Shown: positions 49,785-58,625, numbered from the stretch's first letter. The stretch: DNA of 64,000 nucleotides from a bacterium BMS3Abin02 (GCA_002897675.1 BDSU01000022.1:1-64000); one strand, 5' to 3'. The notes: generated from the letters alone by a model not told the origin. Numbers and translations are program-made.

Positions 49785-50933
49785 ATGGAACCGACACGAG
49801 AACCACCGATGGAGCAGGAACGGCAGCGTGGGAAGCAGGTCTCGACACACCGCCTGCTCTACGCTCTGGTCGCTCTTCTCGGCATCGTTGCGATCGCCCT
49901 CCTCGTCGTGCTCGTCTGGTTGCTGCGTCCTCAGCCCACCTCGACGGCGGTTGCGGCGAAGGGATGTCCCATGGACATCACGCGTTCCATCTACGGATTC
50001 GGGACCAAGCCCGGCGAGTTGCTGGTCCAACCCCTCGCGGTCACTTTCGACGGCATGGGCAACGTGTGGGTCTCCGACACGGGGAATGCCCGAGTCGTCG
50101 AGTTCGGTCCCGACGGCAAGCTGATTCGCTCCGTGGGCGACGACGGAGGTCCGGGGCGTCTCCACAGCCCCTACGGCCTGTCGTTCAGCAGCGACTTCCA
50201 GCGTCTCTACGTGGCGGACTGGACCCGACGAGAGGTGCTGATCTTCTCGGCCGAGGGACGCTACGTGCAAAGCCTGCCCGCAGGCGACCAGGACCTTGCC
50301 GTGTTCGGGCCCGACGGTTTCTCTCCCTACGATGTCGCCGTTCGCGGAGCCCAGATCGTGGTCGCTTCCAATGATGGTCTGTACTTCTTCGACAGATCGG
50401 GGTACGTCGTTGATCGGTGGGGAGGCGAGACGCGAGGATCCGACGTGGGCAGTTTTGCGTTCCCGGATGCTCTGGCCATCGACCCGACAACGGGCAACGT
50501 GTACGTTGCGGACACTCTCAACCGGCGCGTCATTGCGCTCGACGGCGACGGGAACGTGCTCTGGGTCTCGGGAGAACGTGATGAGCAGGGCAAGATCGTC
50601 GGCTTCTGGCAGCTTCCGAGATCGGTTGTGGTCGGCCCGGATGGTCTGGTCTACGTCACCGACACCTTTCGAGCCCAGGACCGCTGCGCCGGCACAGGGC
50701 ACATCGTGGTCCTGAAGCCGACGGGAGAGCTGGTCTCCGAGTTTGGTGCAGCCGGGCGATCGGAGGACACACTCAGCTTCCCGGAGAAGATGGCGATCGG
50801 CCCGGATGGCACGTTCGCCATTGCCGACCGCGAGAACAATCGGGTAGTGGTGTTCACCGTCGGTCCGCTGCCACCCGCCGATCCCGGTGAAGCGAGCCTC
50901 TACGAGAAGTCGTTCGTTCGTTTCGGGCAGTGA
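49785..50933 (+). CDS. Membrane-anchored NHL-repeat beta-propeller protein
   Basis: ATG 49785 has AAGGAG seven bases upstream and gives 382 residues; a longer frame upstream overlaps the previous ORF and is not protein-like. One transmembrane helix spans about residues 25-47. The exterior has six NHL-type blades such as P-L-A-V-T-F-D-G-M-G-N-V-W-V-S-D-T-G-N-A-R-V and P-D-A-L-A-I-D-P-T-T-G-N-V-Y-V-A-D-T-L-N-R-R-V. NHL propellers bind proteins or ligands; some sit next to cytochromes in metal-reducing bacteria. It is in the cytochrome operon, so a scaffold or electron-transfer partner role is possible. Confidence 0.88.
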   Translation: MEPTREPPMEQERQRGKQVSTHRLLYALVALLGIVAIALLVVLVWLLRPQPTSTAVAAKGCPMDITRSIYGFGTKPGELLVQPLAVTFDGMGNVWVSDTGNARVVEFGPDGKLIRSVGDDGGPGRLHSPYGLSFSSDFQRLYVADWTRREVLIFSAEGRYVQSLPAGDQDLAVFGPDGFSPYDVAVRGAQIVVASNDGLYFFDRSGYVVDRWGGETRGSDVGSFAFPDALAIDPTTGNVYVADTLNRRVIALDGDGNVLWVSGERDEQGKIVGFWQLPRSVVVGPDGLVYVTDTFRAQDRCAGTGHIVVLKPTGELVSEFGAAGRSEDTLSFPEKMAIGPDGTFAIADRENNRVVVFTVGPLPPADPGEASLYEKSFVRFGQ

Positions 50934-51021
50934 TCCGAACCCCGGCGCCGGTGGCGACCTCCCCGAACGCCGTACCTAGACTTGTCGAGCCGGGCCGGCA
51001 CTTTCGAGGAGGCCGATTGCA

Positions 51022-51723
51022 ATGGCGCGATCCGTGGAACGTATGATCGGGTACCGGAAACTCCTCGCCGACCTCGAAGAGAGCGGATGCCCGGTCTGTC
51101 GTGGATCGGTTCGCGCGGCGGCCAAGTACCTGGAGGGCCTGCTCTGGGAGAACGTGAACGATTCCGGCGTCCGCGAGGAACTTCGCGACGATCACGGGTT
51201 CTGCCGAGAGCACTCCTTGGCCCTGCTGCAGGTGGCCGGGGCGCGCAGCGAAGCTCTCGGTGTGGCCATCGTCTACGAGGACCTGCTGGACCACATCGAG
51301 CGGGACGTCGCCAACGGGGGACCGAATCCTCGACATAGATCCCTCCGCCTTCGGTCGAACACGAGGCCCGGCCGGTCCTGTCGGGCTTGTGCGGTCGCCG
51401 ACGATGTGGCCGTCAACTATCTCGGCATCATCGCGGCCTCCGAACCGGATGGTGCTGCGGGTCGACGGCTCGAAGGAGCGGTTCTGTGCTTTCCGCATTT
51501 CTCGAGGGGATTGGGGATCCCGGGGATCGATCATGCACGACTCGAGTCGGTGTATCTGCGAGGGTCGGTCTCGATCCGGTCTGAACTTCGGCGTCTCATC
51601 GATCATGCCGACTATCGGCGGGCCGATGAACCCTGGGGGCCAGAGAAGGACGCCTGGGTGCGCGCCATTCACCTGATCGTCGGTTCTCCCGCACACGGTG
51701 CCGTCGCGGACTCGCGACCATGA
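51022..51723 (+). CDS. Cytosolic protein with two CxxC-CxxH modules (DUF6062-like)
   Basis: The 233-residue protein has no signal peptide or membrane helix. It carries two copies of a C-x2-C-x(32-34)-C-x2-H motif: C23, C26, C61, H64 and C120, C123, C156, H159. The intervening sequences are helical. This pattern (C-P-V-C then G-F-C-x-x-H) resembles DUF6062-type proteins, whose function is unknown. Four such ligands could hold zinc or an iron-sulfur cluster. It overlaps the next gene by 4 bp (ATGA) and lies 88 bp after the NHL gene. Confidence 0.7.
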   Translation: MARSVERMIGYRKLLADLEESGCPVCRGSVRAAAKYLEGLLWENVNDSGVREELRDDHGFCREHSLALLQVAGARSEALGVAIVYEDLLDHIERDVANGGPNPRHRSLRLRSNTRPGRSCRACAVADDVAVNYLGIIAASEPDGAAGRRLEGAVLCFPHFSRGLGIPGIDHARLESVYLRGSVSIRSELRRLIDHADYRRADEPWGPEKDAWVRAIHLIVGSPAHGAVADSRP

Positions 51724-53078
51724 GCAGCTCGGAGCCGGCGCAAGGAGCAGCCCGGCCGGCTGACGAATGTCCCGTATGCAGCGAAGTGTCCCTGGCTCGC
51801 CAGAGACACTGGTTCTGGGTGTTCGCCGAGAAACTCGGAGATGGGGCGTTCCTCACCCGACTCGGAGCGGGAGGCGGCTACTGCGTCAGGCACGCTCGTG
51901 AGCTGCTTCTGCACGAGCAGGGAGAGCGCACGGCCCGGGGGTTCCAATTCGTGCTGCGAGGATGGCGAGATGGTCTCGGCGGTTCGATGCGTCTCGACTG
52001 CCCTGCCTGTCGTATCGAGGTCGAGACGGAGGCGTATGTCCTGCGTCTGCTGAGTCGTGGATCGTGGAGCGGAGATCAACAGACACGTCTGGACCCGGAC
52101 GCCCTGTCATGTCTGCCGCATGCCCGGATGCTCCTCGAGCAGGCACCGGAGGGAATACTCTCTGAGGCCCTGAAGCGGCTGGGTGCAACGGTTGATCGGG
52201 TGCGGGCAGGTGACGGTAGATCGCAGGCCGAGATCCACACTGCAATCGGTCACGGGTACGACGAGGCCTTCCGGAAGGCTGAACGTTGCGACACCGATGC
52301 CACGGCCGTGCTCTCGTTCGACGCCTTGGATCGTGCGCTCGCCCAAGGGTGGTGTCCTCTCTGTCTGGCAGGCCGAGAGGCGTCGGAGAACGTCATCGGA
52401 TGGCTCGGGCATCCGGATCGAACCGACCGAGATCAGGACGATTTCGCCCGGTTGTGTCCGTCCCACCTGTGGGACGCCGCGGCGAACGATCCGGAAGCTT
52501 CTGTCCGGACGATGCAGCGGATCCGTCGAACATGGATCAGGAGCCTCGGGGGACTCGAGACCCTTGTCGAAGGGGCCGCGCCGTCTGATCGGAAGGGACG
52601 ATCGGGCAGTGGGTGGCGGAGCAGGTTCCGTGGATGGTTGGAACGGGCGTTCCCGAGACGCAGTCGTGAAGTCCAGCTCCGCAAGATTCTCGTCCAGGAG
52701 GAGTGTGTGGCGTGCGTCGCAGCCGTGACTGCGGTCGATCGTGGCATTGCACTCCTCGACGCCTACCTTCTCGACACGGATCGGAGCGACTGGTACCTGC
52801 GTTCGAGCGGCGTGTGCCTGCAGCATGCCTATGTCGCGATCCCTCACCTCGGTGAGCAGCCTGCTTGCGTCGTGACCGACCGGGCGAAGACTCTCATCGC
52901 GCGCACGATGTGGGGGCTGGAAGAAGCGATCCGCAAGGTGAGCTGGTCGGTCCGGTATGAGCCGCCCGGGGAGGAGTCCGAGATGTGGCGTGAAGCGGTC
53001 GTCCTCACCGTCGGACGAGGCGTGTTGTGCTCAGATTGGCTCGCGCCCGTTCCTCAGCGACCCGAACGAGCGGTATAG
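51720..53078 (+). CDS. Cytosolic protein with four CxxC-CxxH modules
   Basis: The 452-residue protein has four modules of the same kind as its upstream neighbour: C17, C20, C55, H58; C94, C97, C131, H134; C212, C215, C246, H249; and C329, C332, C366, H369. A basic region with G-W-R-S-R-F-R-G-W-L-E-R lies between modules three and four. It has no signal peptide. I recognise no catalytic domain. The two proteins together present six modules and probably bind each other or a shared partner. Location directly after the cytochrome genes is the only functional clue. Confidence 0.7.
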   Translation: MSSSEPAQGAARPADECPVCSEVSLARQRHWFWVFAEKLGDGAFLTRLGAGGGYCVRHARELLLHEQGERTARGFQFVLRGWRDGLGGSMRLDCPACRIEVETEAYVLRLLSRGSWSGDQQTRLDPDALSCLPHARMLLEQAPEGILSEALKRLGATVDRVRAGDGRSQAEIHTAIGHGYDEAFRKAERCDTDATAVLSFDALDRALAQGWCPLCLAGREASENVIGWLGHPDRTDRDQDDFARLCPSHLWDAAANDPEASVRTMQRIRRTWIRSLGGLETLVEGAAPSDRKGRSGSGWRSRFRGWLERAFPRRSREVQLRKILVQEECVACVAAVTAVDRGIALLDAYLLDTDRSDWYLRSSGVCLQHAYVAIPHLGEQPACVVTDRAKTLIARTMWGLEEAIRKVSWSVRYEPPGEESEMWREAVVLTVGRGVLCSDWLAPVPQRPERAV

Positions 53079-53196
53079 GAAACCGACCAGCAGGCTTCGC
53101 GAATCCACCGAGTGATGCCGGTGCGGAGATGCATATCTCGTACTGGGCAGGACATCGCTGGAAGTTTGCAGACCGTCCATGGGGTTCATGACATTG

Positions 53197-53907
53197 TCAG
53201 CAAGCGGTTGAGGAGTCCGTTGCCGCTCGTGTGGTCTTCAGCGCCACGGCTTCCGCCCCGGCGATGAACCCGAGCGCGATGAGCCCTTCCAGCGGCGTAA
53301 CGCGGTCACTGGTGCATATGGACCCGGTGACGCCGTCTCCTCCGGAGGAGATCGAAGCAGACTCCCCTCCGGCGAACCATCCGCTCTCCCGGGCGCCGTT
53401 CAAAGCCGTACGTGTGTAGGTGATGTGGCCGTCGACCCCTTTGGTGGAGTTCCAGCAGGCCGGGTCCTGGTGGGCGAAGAAGGTGAGGCCGGCGAGGATT
53501 GCGAGTATCGGGATGGTGAGCGGTAGGAGGTCACGTCGCCATGAGCGTGCAGTCTTTGGCGTCGGCCAGCGTGTTGCGGCCTGTATCCACAACAACGCCG
53601 GGACCACCAGGACGAGGCCGACCGAGAAGAGGGTGAGCATCGCGGGCACGAGGCCGGTGACGATCGCCGGCAAGAGGAGGCGCGGGTCACGCCTGCGTAC
53701 ACCCAGCAGAGCGACGAACGCGGGAAGTGCGAGTATCCCCACCCAGGCGAGCGCTGCCGGGACGCTTGCCGGCTGTCGCGGAGGCTCGCTGTTGAGCCAG
53801 AACAGCAGACCGATGGCGATCGCCAAACCGAGAAAGATCACCGCACCGATGATGACCAGCACCCGGGCCGTCTTCGGTGGTGCTCCGACAGGCGAACCGC
53901 GGTTCAT
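53197..53907 (-). CDS. Multi-pass membrane protein of unknown function
   Basis: The 236-residue protein has about five hydrophobic helices: residues 15-38, 48-65, 78-110, 125-145 and 210-228, with a glycine/serine-rich loop outside before the last. It starts 3 bp after the anti-sigma gene and is the third gene of the ECF operon. No family is recognised. It may be a target, transporter or sensor subunit of the sigma/anti-sigma pair. Confidence 0.6.
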   Translation of the reverse strand: MNRGSPVGAPPKTARVLVIIGAVIFLGLAIAIGLLFWLNSEPPRQPASVPAALAWVGILALPAFVALLGVRRRDPRLLLPAIVTGLVPAMLTLFSVGLVLVVPALLWIQAATRWPTPKTARSWRRDLLPLTIPILAILAGLTFFAHQDPACWNSTKGVDGHITYTRTALNGARESGWFAGGESASISSGGDGVTGSICTSDRVTPLEGLIALGFIAGAEAVALKTTRAATDSSTAC

Positions 53908-53910
53908 CGT

Positions 53911-55038
53911 CTATCCCTCCCAATTCCAGAAGTCGACGTCGAGTTGAATTGCTGCGTCGGCACCTGACGCTTCCATGATCTTGGCGACGTTTTCGGTCGG
54001 CCCGGTGATAACGAGAGACACGACGGCCGGATCATTGCCGGCCAGCCACGCCGCCACGGTGTCGGCATTCCTGAGCGCCACCGAAGCCGGACCCGCTGCT
54101 TTCATCAGCTCGGGATGTGACGCCAGATTGTCAAGTGCGCGACGCACCTGTTGGAGAGCAGAGGCAACGCCGTTCCCGCTGGTTGAGGGGCAACCGAATC
54201 GGCTCCCGCCGCCACCACCGGACGTCATGGAGCCGACCGCGGAATCAAGGATGGTCGGCTCTCCACACGTTCCGTAGCCGAGGACCTCGAAGGAAGGGTG
54301 TAGCGGGTCCGACGGAAGGGCAGGAGTCACGTCGAAACCGACCCACACGATGCGTGCCCCGTCCTTTGCCGGCTGGAGCGACTCTGCGTCGGCGATGCTG
54401 ATGGAATCCTCCCACCACTGCAACTGTACGGTGACGACGGTGTCCACAGGTAGTCGCTCGGGTGTGAATGGGCGAGATCCATCCCCACCGAAGTGGGGAA
54501 AGAGCGGTGAGCCATGCTTGCCGCTGAACTTGATCAACCCCAGATGCGTGTCGAACGTACCGAGAGGGCGTGTGGCGTCGCCGATGGGACGGACCAGATC
54601 GACACTGAGGTCTCTGCCGAAGGGTGTCGGGTTGTTGAGCCAACCCGACACCCGGGCTCCCGGTGTGACGAGGACGGGCAGGTCCCACGTCGCGATTGCG
54701 GCGGAACGGACCCGGTCGCCACGGTTGACGACGAGAGGCTGGATGGCGTACGCCGACAGGATCGTCAGCGCTATGGCACCGATGATCCAGATGGAGATAG
54801 CATCGAACACGAGCCGGAACAGGGTTCGGCGGATCGTCTTTCGCAACTGCTTTTCATCCCATGCCTGAGTCGGCTGCCCGATCGTGTTCCCCAGATGGAC
54901 GGGCGCCTCCACGCCCTCCAGGATGCTCCGGCACTCCGTGCACCCGGTCAGGTGTTCCTCGAGTTCGGCTCTCGTGTCGGACTCGAGGGTGTCCTCCACG
55001 TAGCCTTCGAGCAGGTCACGAGCAATGTGATGCTCCAC
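53911..55038 (-). CDS. Zinc-finger anti-sigma factor with large external domain
   Basis: The likely start is GTG 55038, seven bases after AGGAGG (GTG 55044 is in-frame but too close to it), giving 375 residues. The N-terminus is a zf-HC2 anti-sigma domain: H-I-A-R-D-L-L-E-G-Y-V-E, then E-L-E-E-H-L-T-G-C-T-E-C, which binds zinc and the sigma factor. One transmembrane helix lies near residues 82-105. The external domain has about 260 residues with a glycine-rich G-G-G-G-G-S segment and no recognised fold. It overlaps the sigma gene stop. Confidence 0.8.
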   Translation of the reverse strand: MEHHIARDLLEGYVEDTLESDTRAELEEHLTGCTECRSILEGVEAPVHLGNTIGQPTQAWDEKQLRKTIRRTLFRLVFDAISIWIIGAIALTILSAYAIQPLVVNRGDRVRSAAIATWDLPVLVTPGARVSGWLNNPTPFGRDLSVDLVRPIGDATRPLGTFDTHLGLIKFSGKHGSPLFPHFGGDGSRPFTPERLPVDTVVTVQLQWWEDSISIADAESLQPAKDGARIVWVGFDVTPALPSDPLHPSFEVLGYGTCGEPTILDSAVGSMTSGGGGGSRFGCPSTSGNGVASALQQVRRALDNLASHPELMKAAGPASVALRNADTVAAWLAGNDPAVVSLVITGPTENVAKIMEASGADAAIQLDVDFWNWEG

Positions 55039-55040
55039 GC

Positions 55041-55499
55041 TCACGCCTCCTTCTCGAACGCGGTCCGAAACGCCGCCCGTGCCCGGTGGATGATGAGTTT
55101 GGTTGCGCCGAGGCTCTTGCCGAGAACCCCCGCCACCTCTTCGTACGACAGTCCGAGTTGGTCACGGAGAACGAGTGCCGACCGCTGCGTTTCAGGGAGA
55201 TTGGCCAGCACCGCCCGGACGGTGATCTGTTGAGCAATATCCGGATCGAAGACCGCCACATCCGTCAGTTCACCGTCCATAGGGTGCCGAGACCGACGGC
55301 GAACGTCGTCCAGGAAGGTGGTGCGGGCTATGGCAAGCAGCCATGCTCGGGGGCTTCCACCCTGGAACCCGCCAAGGGCGCGGGTGGCCCGCACGAACGT
55401 GTCCTGCATCAAATCCTCCGCCCACACGGGGTCCCGGCATTGCGAGACCAGATAGGCGTAGATCGCCTGTGCGTGATCCCGGTAGAACTTCTCCAGCAT
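55041..55499 (-). CDS. ECF RNA polymerase sigma factor (with anti-sigma partner)
   Basis: The 152-residue protein has sigma region 2 (A-E-D-L-M-Q-D-T-F-V-R-A, R-A-W-L-L-A-I-A-R-T) and region 4 (L-P-E-T-Q-R-S-A-L-V-L-R-D-Q-L-G-L-S-Y-E-E-V-A-G-V-L, then K-L-I-I-H-R-A-R). It lacks regions 1 and 3, as do all ECF factors. It heads a three-gene operon with an anti-sigma factor and a membrane protein. The start ATG has GGAGAGGG upstream. Usual role is response to envelope or metal stress. Confidence 0.92.
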   Translation of the reverse strand: MLEKFYRDHAQAIYAYLVSQCRDPVWAEDLMQDTFVRATRALGGFQGGSPRAWLLAIARTTFLDDVRRRSRHPMDGELTDVAVFDPDIAQQITVRAVLANLPETQRSALVLRDQLGLSYEEVAGVLGKSLGATKLIIHRARAAFRTAFEKEA

Positions 55500-55886
55500 C
55501 CCTCTCCTTCACCGGGCACTGCCGTGGACACGGTAGGTGAGGACGCCGGCGCGCTGCGATCAACGTCACCTCGATACCTTCTGGCAGTTGTGATCATCCG
55601 CTTCATACCAGGGAGACGAACAAGAAGGCACGGAAGTTACAGCCCGTGCTTCGCGCAGCCCTTCGGCACGGCGCCCTCTACCGTCGGTCGGGCAGATTCT
55701 GGCAGATTGACGGGGAGTTGGAATAGAGCCTCGGATGGCTCGTGGAGGCAGGGGCTCTGCTCGCTGATGCGCACGGACTTTGTCAATCAGGGTTGGCACT
55801 GGAGTGCCTTGGCAGTCTGGATGAGCCACGTACGGAACCGTCGGATACGACCGCTTTGAAACAGGTCTCTGCGTACTATCGAGACG
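55500..55886. other. Intergenic region, no gene seen (387 bp)
   Basis: Lies between divergent regulatory operons. No coding frame of convincing length or composition, no tRNA and no repeat found. It should hold the promoters of the ECF operon (minus strand) and the histidine kinase operon (plus strand), but I could not identify either with confidence. Confidence 0.4.
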
Positions 55887-57212
55887 ATGAGCAGCAGATC
55901 ATGGCGTCGTCGTGTCGTGCACTCCGTGCGGGCGGACTGGAGCGAGGTGGGGAGCCTCGGCAGATTGGCGTTCGCCGGTATCGTGCTGTCTCTCGTTGTC
56001 ACGATCGTTCTGGGGTTCTCGATCCAGAATGCGACACGGAGACACCTGCTTGCGGCGCGGGGACAGATCCTGGCGAATGTGATCGAGGAGATCGAAGCCC
56101 AGCACCTTCGCCCCTCATCGGGACCGGGCGGTTCGAGCTATGAGGCGTTCGATCAGGAGGTTCGACTCCGGCTGATCGGTGGGGAGACACTCCGTGTCAA
56201 GCTGTGGGCGCCTGATGGCACGATTCTGTATTCGGACGATTCGGGCCTGGTCGGGTCGGTATTCAAGCTTTCGCCACCGGCCCTTTCCGCATTGCGCGGT
56301 GAACAGACATACAACATCTCGGACACCTCGGATCCGGCTCACGCCGATGAGAGTTCCGTCGGTTCACTCATCGAGTTCTACATCCCGTATCACGATTCGA
56401 CAGGGAGAATCATCGGGGCCTTCGAAGTCGAACAGCGGATCGACACACTGCAAAAGACCCTGCAGAGGGTTGGTGTCAACGTATGGCTCACCATAGGTAG
56501 CGGGTTGCTGCTGCTCGGGGGCTTCATGCTTGCCCTTCTGCTTGCTCGCGCCCGAGCATTCAATCGCCGTCGGAGACAGGTCGAGTCGCTCGTCGGTGAG
56601 ATCCTGAAGGCGCAGGAGAACGAACGGAGACGCATCGTTGGTGCACTTCATGACGATATCGGGCAGCCTCTCTACCGACTTCTCTACGGACTGGAAGGAG
56701 GCAAGTCACGTCTTCCTGCAGACAGCCCGATTCGAAGCGAACTGGATCGGCTGGAGGGGATCGTGCGAGACATCGACGCGACGCTGCGCACCGAACTGCG
56801 GGTGCTCCATCGCGGTCTTGCCGAGGACTTGGGACTGGAAGCCGCCTTGGCCCAGCTTCTGGACGCCACCAGGCAAGAGACGGGACTCAGCATCGACTTG
56901 TCGGTGAACGTCACCAACGAGCCAGACCCGATTCCGCGATCGGCACTGCTGCGCGCTGCTCAGGAAGCCTTGACCAATATCCGAAAACATTCGGGGGCGG
57001 GATCGGTATCGGTTGGCGTGTGGGAGGAAAACCGGGAGGTCATCATGGAGATCAGTGATGATGGGTTCGGAGTGAAGGGTCCTCGAGGTCTTGGACTCAC
57101 AACGACCAGGGAGAGGCTCGAATCGATCGGCGGGGGTGTCGAGGTGCGGCCTCGTCGCGAGGGAGGCACTGTCTTTCGCGCGTGGGTGCCACTTCCGGAG
57201 TCGGGCGCATGA
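55887..57212 (+). CDS. Sensor histidine kinase, NarL/NarX type
   Basis: The 441-residue protein has two transmembrane helices (residues 28-48 and 200-222) flanking an external domain of 150 residues. The HisKA_3 box with phosphoacceptor H255 reads R-R-I-V-G-A-L-H-D-D-I-G-Q-P-L. The HATPase domain has Q-E-A-L-T-N-I-R-K-H-S and I-S-D-D-G-F-G-V, then G-L-G-L-T-T-T-R-E-R. It phosphorylates the next gene's product. Overlap of 4 bp (ATGA) with the response regulator. The signal is unknown. Confidence 0.92.
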   Translation: MSSRSWRRRVVHSVRADWSEVGSLGRLAFAGIVLSLVVTIVLGFSIQNATRRHLLAARGQILANVIEEIEAQHLRPSSGPGGSSYEAFDQEVRLRLIGGETLRVKLWAPDGTILYSDDSGLVGSVFKLSPPALSALRGEQTYNISDTSDPAHADESSVGSLIEFYIPYHDSTGRIIGAFEVEQRIDTLQKTLQRVGVNVWLTIGSGLLLLGGFMLALLLARARAFNRRRRQVESLVGEILKAQENERRRIVGALHDDIGQPLYRLLYGLEGGKSRLPADSPIRSELDRLEGIVRDIDATLRTELRVLHRGLAEDLGLEAALAQLLDATRQETGLSIDLSVNVTNEPDPIPRSALLRAAQEALTNIRKHSGAGSVSVGVWEENREVIMEISDDGFGVKGPRGLGLTTTRERLESIGGGVEVRPRREGGTVFRAWVPLPESGA

Positions 57213-57838
57213 GGGTCGTCATCGCCGATGACCACCGCATCGTGCGGGAGGGGTTGCGGTTCATGTTGTCCGATCACCCCGACGTCGAGATCGTCGCCGA
57301 AGCCGCGAACGGCGAGGAGCTGCTGGAGACGCTGGCGACGGTCAAGGCGGATATCGTTCTTCTGGACCTTCGAATGCCCGGCATAACGGGACTCGAAGCC
57401 TTGGATCGGATTTCTGTCGACCATCCACGAACGAAGGTCATCATCCTCTCGATGCATGACGATCCTGGGTACGTGCGTCGGGCCGTCGAGCTGGGGGCGT
57501 CGGGCTATCTGCTCAAGAACACGGGACGCGACGAGCTCCTGAGGGCGTTGAAGGCGGTCCAGGAGGGAGGTGCGTATATTCAAGGAGAGATCATGGGGCC
57601 CCTCCTGTCGGTATTCACACAAGGTTCCGAAGAGCAGGACACACCGTCGTTGAGCCCGCGAGAGAGTCAGGTCTTGCAGCTCGTCGCCGATGGCTGTGAG
57701 AACAAGCAGATTGCCAAAGACCTCGGCGTGTCCGAAGCGACCGTGAAGACGTACCTCAAGAACGTGTTTGCGCGCCTCGGTGTGCGCAGCAGGGCGGAGG
57801 CTGTCGCGGTCGGGTTGCGAATCGGAATCATCGATTAG
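57209..57838 (+). CDS. Response regulator, NarL/FixJ type
   Basis: The 209-residue protein has a receiver domain (D7-D8 acidic pair, phosphoacceptor D53 in L-L-D-L-R-M-P-G, K-N-T-G-R near residue 103) and a LuxR-type helix-turn-helix: L-S-P-R-E-S-Q-V-L-Q-L-V-A-D-G and N-K-Q-I-A-K-D-L-G-V-S-E-A-T-V-K-T-Y. It is phosphorylated by the kinase encoded upstream. A probable target is the cupredoxin gene 260 bp downstream, which has two tandem palindromes in its promoter. Confidence 0.93.
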   Translation: MRVVIADDHRIVREGLRFMLSDHPDVEIVAEAANGEELLETLATVKADIVLLDLRMPGITGLEALDRISVDHPRTKVIILSMHDDPGYVRRAVELGASGYLLKNTGRDELLRALKAVQEGGAYIQGEIMGPLLSVFTQGSEEQDTPSLSPRESQVLQLVADGCENKQIAKDLGVSEATVKTYLKNVFARLGVRSRAEAVAVGLRIGIID

Positions 57839-57870
57839 CGCCTTGTCCGGTGACGTTCGGGGTGTCGATA

Positions 57871-57925
57871 CCCTTCTTGCGTGAGGGCCCCGGGCCATGG
57901 GCAGCGAGTTCACGCAAGAACGGGG
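57871..57925. repeat. Dispersed palindrome B3
   Basis: CCCTTCTTGCGTGA (57871-57884) and TCACGCAAGAACGGGG (57910-57925) form inverted arms with one mismatch. The loop GGCCCCGGGCCATGGGCAGC shares nearly all of its sequence with the copy at 39062-39115. It lies 33 bp after the response regulator stop and may end that transcript. Confidence 0.75.
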
Positions 57926-58002
57926 GGACCGGCGTTCCCGGCCTGCAGAACACCGCAAAGGTTGCCGGTCGAGGCACCAGGGTCTTTCCACCTCCCTCCC
58001 CT

Positions 58003-58040
58003 CACCCAAATGGGTGATGGGCTCGTCCCAAACGGGTGAC
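58003..58040 (+). promoter_or_regulatory. Tandem operator-like palindromes upstream of cupredoxin lipoprotein
   Basis: CACCCAAATGGGTG (58003-58016) is a perfect 14-bp palindrome. GTCCCAAACGGGTGAC (58025-58040) is a 16-bp imperfect one with the same CCCAAA-YGGGTGA core. Their centres are 23 bp apart, about two helical turns, on the same DNA face. They lie 60-97 bp before the lipoprotein ATG. Best candidate binder is the adjacent NarL-type response regulator, but its consensus is unknown. Confidence 0.6.
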
Positions 58041-58099
58041 TACCAAGAGCCGGTCGTTTCCTGTACGTTCCCTCGAACGGAACATAAGGAGCTATTCCA

Positions 58100-58573
58100 A
58101 TGCGTAATCTGAGAATCTTTGCGATTGTTGCCGTGCTGGCGGTGCTTGCTGCTGCCTGCGGTGGAACCGGTGCCGTGGATACGACGGCGGCACCGACCAC
58201 GACGGCGGCACCGACCACGACGGCGGCACCCGCAGCGGGCCCAGTGATCGTGCATGTCGTTGCCAACGAGATGACGATCACCTCCGACCTGACAACGTTC
58301 AAGGTGGGCGTGCCATATCGGTTCGAGGTTACGAACGAAGGCGCCATCGCGCACGAAGTCATGCTGGTTCAGCCGTCGGATTCCACCGACATGGAAGCAA
58401 TCGATGAACTCGCTCTCGGCATGGTCGAGGCAGAGGACCTGGTTCCGGGCGCAACAGAGTCGTTCGACTATACGTTCACAAAGGCGGACTTGGCCGGACC
58501 GCTGGAGCTGGCATGCCACGTTCCCGGCCACTACGAAGCGGGAATGTTCCTGCCGATCACCGTCGAGGCCTGA
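58100..58573 (+). CDS. Cupredoxin-domain lipoprotein (type 1 copper)
   Basis: The 157-residue protein has a lipobox L-A-A-A-C with C20 and an alanine/threonine-rich linker. The mature domain is plastocyanin-like. Predicted copper ligands are H85 (A-I-A-H-E-V), C139, H144 and M149 in C-H-V-P-G-H-Y-E-A-G-M, the blue-copper pattern. It would carry electrons at the outer face of the membrane. It could replace a c-type cytochrome or serve a copper oxidase or reductase. TAAGGAG lies 10 bases upstream of ATG 58100. It ends in a strong terminator. Confidence 0.9.
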   Translation: MRNLRIFAIVAVLAVLAAACGGTGAVDTTAAPTTTAAPTTTAAPAAGPVIVHVVANEMTITSDLTTFKVGVPYRFEVTNEGAIAHEVMLVQPSDSTDMEAIDELALGMVEAEDLVPGATESFDYTFTKADLAGPLELACHVPGHYEAGMFLPITVEA

Positions 58574-58597
58574 AGAACCGATCCGATCTGCGTTTCG

Positions 58598-58625
58598 GGG
58601 GACCGGCAGGACACTGCCGGTCCCC
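58598..58625 (+). terminator. Rho-independent-type terminator after the cupredoxin gene
   Basis: GGGGACCGGCAG (58598-58609) and CTGCCGGTCCCC (58614-58625) form a perfect 12-bp stem with a GACA loop, followed by TTCTCT. It lies 25 bp after the stop codon. Confidence 0.85.
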
